Source: Aquanectria penicillioides (taxonomy: Eukaryota > Ascomycota > Sordariomycetes > Hypocreales > Nectriaceae). Taken from it: a stretch of DNA of 64,000 nt. Made by a program: the position numbers and the translations under genes. The stretch lies in contig PYIU01000002.1 in assembly GCA_003415625.1 (NCBI GenBank), positions 7,502,001 through 7,566,000 on the forward strand, read 5' to 3'. The notes beneath the pieces are model-generated. The model saw nothing but the letters and a program-made list of their open reading frames with translations, was not told the DNA's origin and ran no database searches. Below are positions 57,621 to 64,000 of this stretch, one piece after another. Every line of letters starts with the position of its first letter. Position 1 is the first letter of the stretch.

Positions 57621-59441
57621 ATGGCGTCAGAAGGTTGGTGGCCCCTGGCCTGTCCTCAAACACACCAGACCGAGACAAACCAATCATCTATCTTGCCCAG
57701 TTCGGTAATAACCTATCCTCTTAGGTGGAAACTTCCGCTTCATCTCCATCGACAACCCACAGAGCGTAAATGACCGGAAAACAAAGCGGCTTGTTAGGTC
57801 GCATGCGGTAAAGCAAGCGCTTGAAAGCAAACGCAAACTTCAGCAGCAGTCCGGGAACAACTTCCGAATCGCACATGTCAAAGGGAAAGTTGGCAAATCC
57901 GAGACTAGTACACGGCCCAACTCTCGTTATCCTCATTTCACACCACTTTCACCGCCATCTCCAATAGGCCCCCTCAATGCGTTTCATATACTTGCTGCGT
58001 CAGATTCCTCAATCTTGCAGACATGGGTGGGACATCGTAAGCTCATATGAACTGACTAGAGTTATCGAAGGCATTTATTAACGGACGTAGTCAAGACGAG
58101 ACAAATAACCGAGCCAATCTTCAGCATTGCAGACGAACTTGTCCTTCAGAACTTTCGCTTGATTCTCCAAACTGGCCTAAATGATGCCGCTCTCCTAAAT
58201 GCCACCATGCTTACATTTTCATTCGCGGTGACTGGGGCAATTGACCGCGAATGCCTGCGCTATCAGAACCAGGCACTGAGCTCACTTCGGGCAAGGATGA
58301 GTTCTCCATACAATGCTGCTTCAGAATCAACCTTGGCTGCAATTCTCCTACTGGCTGGGGTTGAGGTTTGTAGACCTTCTTGAGTTCATTTCTATGCACA
58401 AAAAGTAAAGGATTAGAGCTAATGTTGCATTGGTCAAGTCTCGCCTTACAATGCCCGTTCAGGTTCAGGTTCACATGAACGCGTTACAGCAACTTCTCAA
58501 TGTTTGTCAAACACAAGGTGTTTATTTAACTGATGGAATCAAACGAGCAATTTTCTGGTATAGGACACCTCCAGATACCTGATGCTTGATCCTTACATCA
58601 CTTGACAGGCAAGATTTAAATTCCTCGGTCATGACCGGGTCGAAACGGATAGTAGATCATACAACATTCGCTGAGCTACAGTGGACACGAGATCCATTTA
58701 CCCCACAGGCTTTTATCCTTCCACCTGGATTTCAAGGGATACATCACTTACTGACCCATGAGTTCATCGAGGTGCTCAAGGATATACATGCGATGCAATG
58801 CATTCGAGATACTGCCCCATTTACAGTGAATGATGTTATGTCGATGGCGCAAATTGACAATCATCAAGCATCTATCCAATCAAGACTGGCAGAGCTGCCG
58901 AACCCCTGTGTCTTTTTGGAAAGTTGTCATCTCGCGGCATATTTGAGCTCAGTTATGCTACGCTGCAAACTTTGGCGAAACTCAGTCACACCAGTACGTG
59001 AGCCACTTGGTCTGCATTTCTGTCTCTCTCCCAGACTCTGCGAGACCAAAATACCCACTCTCAGTTGATTAGAGAAGCCTCCAATTGCTACTTGCAAGGA
59101 CAAGGCACTGCTGACTTACCAACTTGCAGTCTCACCTTTCTTCAAAATTACTCCACAAATTGCAGCAAATTGGTAGAGACCCTGTATGGGATTCTCACCC
59201 TGATGTGTTGATCTGGTTACTGCACATCGGTGGTGCTTTTGCTCCGATGGGGGACATACGTTCAGGTTATGCTGTACTCTTACAATCGAACCGAGAACCC
59301 GGATTTGACGGCCAGGACCAGTCATGGCCAGAATTGCTTGAGATCCTAAAACGATTTATCTGGTCAGAAAAGGCGTTCCAATCCCAGGTTATGGCGTTTT
59401 GGGAAGAAATGCACACATTGGAGATTGACAATCATGCTTAA
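57621..59441 (+). CDS. Fungal-specific transcription factor-like protein without zinc finger
   Basis: Exons 57621-57633, 57725-58036, 58133-58365, 58463-58557, 58609-58993 and 59130-59441 join in phase to 449 residues. The tiny first exon (MASEG) is needed to reach FRFISIDNPQSVNDRKTKRLVRSHAV, a start typical of finger-less relatives in which a basic KTKRLVRSH helix replaces the zinc cluster. Then a Fungal_trans_2-type helical domain: ELVLQNFRLILQTGL, AAILLLAGVEVQVHMNAL, GIKRAIFWQDLNS, FLESCHLAAYLSSVMLRCKLW. It may regulate the nearby beta-lactamase-like, OYE and hydrolase genes (inference). The first exon is the least certain part. Confidence 0.78.
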
Positions 59442-60363
59442 ACAAAGAACGATTAAGGATGTCGATTTTCCACCTGGGAGACATTTAGAGAAGGTAAGTT
59501 ATGCAACTTGATTACTAGGAACTTTCGGAGTAGGCTTATCTTACATGTATATATGAGATGAGGACCAAGTGAAGAGAGAATGAAAGAAACCGGAAGCTTA
59601 CTTGGGAATAGAAGATGGAGTAAAAATTTAACCGGGAAGTATTGGTGAGAAAATAAAAATAAGGGGACATGTCATGAGGATTCACAATCGAAAGGTGAAT
59701 TACAGGTACTGGCTGGAGGAATCACGGGCTTCTTATAGGTTCAGATGGGTGCCGAGCGCGTTTTGGGTGTGCGTGTCTCCACGCTACTTAAGAATGCACA
59801 CCTAGAGACGCACTATGCACACTGAATTAAACCATATTGGGACTCTAATCTGCGCTCCTCAATCTTGAGTGGTGGAATGGACCTGCTCCGCCTTAGGGGC
59901 GGCAGTGAGCGGGTATTTGTGTCATCCTAATATAGCTTAGTGGAATGTGCATTACGCGTGTCGAGGTGTGCATTTCATCAGTCTCCTAACTAACGCTCAG
60001 CAAAAGCTCACTATTCCTAAATTAGAAATATCTTCTTTCCTAGATGAGTAAGGAATTCCCAAATCTGGAATATCTTACTGCCTCACTAGGAATCACCTAG
60101 TTGCCTGGACTGGAAGCAACTCTCTACCCCAAAGAGAAGCATCTTGGATAGTTGGCTGGTGACAAATAAATTTATTATCTCCGAGCTTTTGAAATTGGAA
60201 ATTTCATCCTCCCTGTCATTATCGTTTAGTCTCGCTCACTACGTCCGTACTTTACCAAATATAAAATGTTCACTCTTTCCTCGATACAAGACTACTGCCA
60301 CTCATCTATTCACTCAACGCAAACTCCCACCACAATTTTCAAACCCCCTCGAGACTCTTCTAG
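59442..60363. other. Intergenic with imperfect inverted repeat
   Basis: 0.92 kb upstream of the old yellow enzyme. Contains the inverted repeat annotated at 59793-59974, and AT-rich sequence before the ATG. No gene recognised. Confidence 0.4.
59793..59974. repeat. Imperfect inverted repeat, possible MITE-like element
   Basis: AATGCACACCTAGAGACGC at 59793-59811 is the reverse complement, with 2 mismatches in 19, of the sequence at 59956-59974. Related GCGTGTC words occur at 59771 and 59956. The arms are 144 bp apart. No target duplication was established, so a small non-autonomous element or a regulatory palindrome are both possible. Confidence 0.4.
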
Positions 60364-61467
60364 ATGGCCCAATCGCTTCTTTTCAAGCCTCTGAAAATAG
60401 GCAACATCGAAGTGAAACATCGTGTTGGGATGTCTCCACTTACCCGCCTTAGAGCAACCGACGACCGTGTGCCGTCGCCTCTGATGAAGGAATACTACAG
60501 CCAGCGAGCTGCTGTACCTGGCACCTTGATAATTTCAGAGGGTACCTACGTATCCTCAGCTTCTTGTGGCGGCTTTCCCAATGCGCCAGGTATTTGGAAC
60601 GACGACCAAATCGACGCTTGGCGAGCCATTACCGACGAAGTCCACCGCAAAGGTTGTGTTATCATTTGCCAAATCTTTGCGAATGGGCGTGCTGCAAATG
60701 TTGAAGTAGCAAAACAAGAAGGTATTCCGATAGTAGCGCCTAGTGCAATTGCAATCGAGCAGGATGGCCCAGTGCCACGGGCCATGACAATCGCCGAGAT
60801 AAATCAGACGGTCCAGGACTTTGCGGACGCAGCGCAGAACGCAATCAAGGCCGGATTTGATGGTGTCGAGTGCCATGTGGCAAATGGCTATCTCCTCGAT
60901 CAATTTGTGCAGGACGTTAGCAACAAGCGCGATGACGAGTATGGCGGCAGCGTGGAAAAGAGGTCTCGGATTGTGAACGAGGTCATAGACGCCATGGCTA
61001 AGGCGATCGGCCCAGAACGCGTCGGCCTTCGGTTGAGTCCTTGGAGCACATTCCAGGGAATGAGAATGGATGATCCAATCCCACAATTTACCGACATTAT
61101 AAACATTGCAAAGCGATCAAACCTTGCCTATCTTCACCTCGTCGAGTCCCGGGTATCCGGCGCTTTAGATTCTGACAACACCGACCAGCTGGACTTTGCC
61201 TACAAGCTCTGGGATGGACCATTGCTAATTGCAGGGGGTTATAAGACGGAAGAGGCACAGCGACTTGTAAACTCGAAATATCCGGACAAGGACATTGTGG
61301 TTATGTTCGGTCGGTATTTTGTCTCGAACCCAGATCTTGTCTATCGGATCAAGGAAGGCCTCGACTTCAGTGCGTACAATCGCAACACATTTTACATTCA
61401 AAAGTCAGCCATAGGTTACGTGGATTACCCATTCAGCCACGACTATCTTGCAAGCGTTGAAGCTTAG
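60364..61467 (+). CDS. Old yellow enzyme family NAD(P)H:flavin oxidoreductase
   Basis: Single exon, 367 residues, normal OYE length, starting at the first ATG after an untranslated leader. FMN-barrel marks: MSPLTRLRA (residues 23-31), Gln103 in QIFANGR, GFDGVECHVANGYLLDQF with substrate-anchoring His171 and Asn174 and proton-donor Tyr176, and FGRYFVSNPDLVYRIKEGL near the end. The usual QLWHxGR is QIFANGR here, a notable change at the Trp-His pair that lines the flavin pocket. OYEs reduce activated C=C bonds of enones, quinones or oxylipins with NADPH. It sits between a finger-less regulator and a metallo-hydrolase, suggesting a catabolic or detoxification set (inference). Confidence 0.93.
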   Translation: MAQSLLFKPLKIGNIEVKHRVGMSPLTRLRATDDRVPSPLMKEYYSQRAAVPGTLIISEGTYVSSASCGGFPNAPGIWNDDQIDAWRAITDEVHRKGCVIICQIFANGRAANVEVAKQEGIPIVAPSAIAIEQDGPVPRAMTIAEINQTVQDFADAAQNAIKAGFDGVECHVANGYLLDQFVQDVSNKRDDEYGGSVEKRSRIVNEVIDAMAKAIGPERVGLRLSPWSTFQGMRMDDPIPQFTDIINIAKRSNLAYLHLVESRVSGALDSDNTDQLDFAYKLWDGPLLIAGGYKTEEAQRLVNSKYPDKDIVVMFGRYFVSNPDLVYRIKEGLDFSAYNRNTFYIQKSAIGYVDYPFSHDYLASVEA

Positions 61468-61901
61468 GTTGATGGAAGTTAGCAGAAACGACACCAGAAA
61501 GAAGTTCGCTAAACTAGGTTCCTTTCCTATGTGGGCATTTGCCGCCAGATAGTTAATTTGTGGTGAAGACTAAACTTACATCTTATAAAACATCATTCAA
61601 GTATTTCGGTTCAAAACAGATTGTCCAAAATCATGCTCCCTGACAAACGGTGTCGCCAACTACGTAGTCTCTCGTGTTTTCGGTTGAATGTAGGTCTCGG
61701 TAAGATGTGGGACGTCGGGGACATGCGGATTAGCCCAAACATCCAACATTTCTCGGAGCCACATCCGCATTTCTGAAAGTGGAAACATAAGATTGTTGAT
61801 TTCAAATAGTTTTTATGATTATTAATGGAGATCTAGGATATAAAATGAAGTACCATCTTGGAATCAGTTGTTTGATTGTGCCATGATCTCTGTTTTTGAT
61901 A
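61468..61901. other. Intergenic, nothing recognised
   Basis: 0.43 kb, 3' flank of the old yellow enzyme and 5' flank of the metallo-hydrolase locus; no element seen. Confidence 0.4.
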
Positions 61902-63203
61902 ATGTCTCCCCAAAACGAGCGAACCCCACCATGTCAGGTAGAGGAGAGGCCAGGTCTCGGCATTCCTGCTTCTCGAGAGATTGCCAATGTGTCTGTAATC
62001 GACAGTGGGGCTCGAATAGACGTCCCAATGGCGGCGTTTGTGAAAGACCCCATGCCTGGCCACACAGCATTGCGATGCCCAGCTTATGTCTTTCTCATTG
62101 AACATTCTTCTGAGAGAAAAGCGCTCCTTGGCCTGGGTGTTCGCCGAGATGTGGAGGGGTTTCCCCCTGTGGTTCCCCAAGCAACGAATTTACGACGAAG
62201 GTTGAAAAAGATATTTCGACCATGCTTCAGGAGGATGGGCGCGTTAGCCCTAGTGAAATCAACAGCGTTATTTGGAGGTATGGATGTGGCAGCCATTGCG
62301 AGGTTGAAATGTCACTAATGATCATTCTGCGTTCGTCATTGGCATTGCGATCACAACCGAGATCCATCCACCTTTCCTTCGTCTACGGAGCTTGTCGTTG
62401 GCCCTGGTTTTGAGAAGGCCTTCCTTCCAGGCTACCCTGCCAAGTCGACGGGACGAATTCTGGAAAGTGATTACGAGCAAGTTGAAAATCCTTACAACCT
62501 TCAAAGCCTATAAAGTGAACTGAGTCTCTCTAACAACAGTTAATGGAGCAGAGGACGACAGTTGCGAGAAATCAACTTCGAAACCGGCTTTGAAATAGGT
62601 CGTTACCAAGCAAAGGACTTTTCGGAGATGGAAGTGTCTATCTTCTTGATAGTCTTGGGGTGAGCCAATTCCCAGTGCCATATAACTGGTTCAAGAATCT
62701 CATTGCGTTTTCCAGCACACGATTGGCCACATGTGCGCCTTGGCCCGTACCACACCCACAACCTTTATCTTCATGGGCGGAGACTGCTGCCACCACTGTG
62801 GCTCTCTGCACCCAACCACGTACGTACCTCTGCCTGATCATATATCGCCATCGCCTTTCTCTGAGCCTCCGCACATGTTGGGAACTTTTTGCCCTGATGC
62901 ATTGCTAGAGGCCATTCACCTAGAGCATAGCCGTACATTGCCGTATTACAGTCACCTTTCACCAGCGCCAGGTCGCGACGTGGTTCAGGCTGAGGAGTCA
63001 ATCGACAAGATGAAGGTTTTTGACGCAAACGACGGCGTTTTCGTAATGATGCCCATGATAGTAGCCTTTTAGGTCTGATAGACTTTTTCCTACAGAGTGC
63101 AAATGATTGGAAGGAGAAAGGATGGAAGGAAGTTAGTCGATGGAGGTTTCTGGAGGACTTCAGTCAGACTATAAAAGATGTCGAGGCCTGGAGCATGGGA
63201 TAG
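61902..63203 (+). pseudogene. Metallo-beta-lactamase-fold hydrolase (lactonase-like), frameshifted
   Basis: Family-like sequence runs the whole length: NVSVIDSGARIDVPM, AYVFLIEHSSERKALLGLGV, DGRVSPSEINSVIW, the zinc motif HWHCDH with DPSTFPSSTELVVGPGFEKA, GDGSVYLLDSLG, HTIGHMCALA, FIFMGGDCCHHCGSLHP, and DAHDSSLLGLIDFF...WKEKGW. Frame breaks occur at the C4 run 62175-62178, the T4 run 62619-62622 and near 63045; each is fixed by one added base. The intron before HWHCDH (from about 62277) lacks a proper AG acceptor (CG at the expected place). The type resembles fungal relatives of AHL lactonase, opening lactone or lactam rings. If the homopolymer gaps are sequence errors the gene may be live, but the acceptor would still need explaining. 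Confidence 0.75.
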
Positions 63204-63584
63204 TGGGCAATTTGCCCTCTTTCAACTTATACGAACAACCTTCGTACTTGGCCGTATTTTTCTACCAAGTGTCCTTTTACCCATTTAGTGACTCCCCTGT
63301 TAGGGCTAGGACTAGTGTTTGACCGAACATCTTAATTAGGACGTAATGTTTTGACTAGAGGGACGGACACGCACCCCCATACTCCGGATTCCTTGGTGAT
63401 TCATGACGTGCCCGATGAGTAAACTTGAGTCGCCGCATGCAAGGGATATGTAGAGAGTGAGGATCGAATGCCCTCTCGTCCTTAATCTACTCGAATTTAC
63501 TATTCATAAGACTTTTGGAGCATTCAAGCTGCTGCTACCTTTATTACAAGTTCAATCTCGTACGAAGCTCACACAGTTCTCAAG
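63204..63584. other. Intergenic, nothing recognised
   Basis: 0.38 kb between the metallo-hydrolase locus and the RidA-like gene; no distinct element. Confidence 0.35.
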
Positions 63585-64000
63585 ATGTCCAAGGTTCACA
63601 TTTACACTGACAATGCGCCAAAGCCCCGTCCTGTCTACAACCAAGCAATCGTAGCCGACGGTTTCGTCTTCTGTCCCTGCCAACTTCCCAAAATGTCAAT
63701 GGGAATATGATCCAAGGAACAGTTGAGGGTCGGACAGTGGGTTCAAATCTCATGAGGAAACATGAAGACCATTAAGCGATAGCCTAACCCAGCCTTGTAG
63801 TATCAATGCATCAATAACCTCAAAGCTGTTCTTGAAGCTGCAGGGTCTAACTTAGACAAGCTTGTCGAGGCAAACGTCTTTTTGTCAGACATTGTGGACT
63901 CCCACGAAATGAACGACGTTTACCTGCGATACTTCGGCGACGTCAAACCTTCCCGAATGTGAGTATTACTTTACTCTCCAATTATATGTTGGCGCCCTGT
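63585..64000 (+). CDS. RidA/YjgF-family protein, 3' end outside window, possible frameshift
   Basis: Starts with MSKVHIYTDNAPKPRPVYNQ and AIVADGFVFCPCQLPK, the RidA N-terminus. Intron 63737-63800 leads to YQCINNLKAVLEAAGSNLDK, LVEANVFLSDI and YLRYFGDVKPSR, ending at a donor after 63958; the last exon, with the usual catalytic Arg region, is outside. Between the first block and NVNGNMIQGTVEGRT the frame breaks at the A4 run 63690-63693; one more A restores it. RidA proteins hydrolyse reactive enamine/imine intermediates. The usual CSGQ is CPCQ here. Its place next to the metallo-hydrolase and old yellow enzyme suggests clean-up of a catabolic intermediate (inference). Confidence 0.8.

Noticed and set aside
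57701..57724. 20-bp intron GTAATA...TTAG before the FRFISIDNP exon
   Set aside because: Far below workable intron size; the GTTGGT donor at 57634 with the same acceptor keeps phase and gives a normal 91-bp intron.
1..64000. PKS, NRPS, terpene synthase or CRISPR arrays
   Set aside because: No such domains or spaced direct repeats were seen; the methyltransferases and dehydrogenase alone do not define a secondary-metabolite cluster. No tRNA or rRNA gene was recognised by eye, though a tRNA scan would be more reliable.

Overview
The window is nuclear DNA of a filamentous ascomycete (Pezizomycotina). The grounds are many short introns (about 40-90 bp, GT...AG with CTAAC/CTGAC-like branch sites), several Zn2Cys6 or fungal-MHR transcription factors, a HET-type incompatibility protein, a NACHT/WD40 NLR-like protein, LaeA-like methyltransferases, NmrA-like proteins and an old yellow enzyme. 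No species can be named from the sequence alone. Exon boundaries below were worked out by hand, by matching splice signals, reading phase and family-like protein sequence.

Left part (1-11.7 kb): the 3' end of a HET gene, then a block that reads like a sugar/rhamnoside utilisation cluster. It holds an MFS sugar transporter (901-2472, minus), two tail-to-tail transcription factors (3506-5729 plus, with no visible zinc finger; 5759-8041 minus, with a Zn2Cys6 finger), and a cytoplasmic GH78 alpha-L-rhamnosidase (8932-11668, plus) divergent from the second regulator.

Middle-left (13.3-31 kb): a many-exon secreted GH39-like protein (13300-15786), an NmrA/epimerase-like protein (16306-17430), and a Zn2Cys6 regulator (18656-20625) converging on a short-chain dehydrogenase (21651-20622) so tightly that their stop codons share one CTAG. 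Both of these genes have upstream arrays of CCGCAA/G repeated at exact 10-bp steps, the most unusual regulatory signal in the window. Two tandem LaeA-like methyltransferase paralogs follow (23811-25262 and 25801-27505), then a Dal5/ACS-type MFS permease (31006-29134).

Middle-right (31-53 kb): gene-poor DNA; a decayed fungal membrane-protein gene (33823-36133); a Zn2Cys6 regulator pseudogene whose five internal stops are all TGA (37132-38295); a LYC1-like acetyltransferase; a ketosamine-kinase-like protein; a large hydrolase-NACHT-WD40 NLR-like protein (42604-47793); a possible solo LTR; an NmrA-like protein and a divergent Zn2Cys6 regulator (50990-53347).

Right part (54-64 kb): a GABA-type permease pseudogene, a serine beta-lactamase/transesterase-like gene with a frameshift, a finger-less fungal regulator (57621-59441), an old yellow enzyme (60364-61467), a broken metallo-beta-lactamase-fold hydrolase, and the 5' part of a RidA-like gene. 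This set resembles a lactone/lactam or xenobiotic catabolic island. Several genes across the window carry single-base frameshifts, mostly in 4-6 base homopolymers, so either consensus sequence errors or recent decay must be considered before calling them dead.
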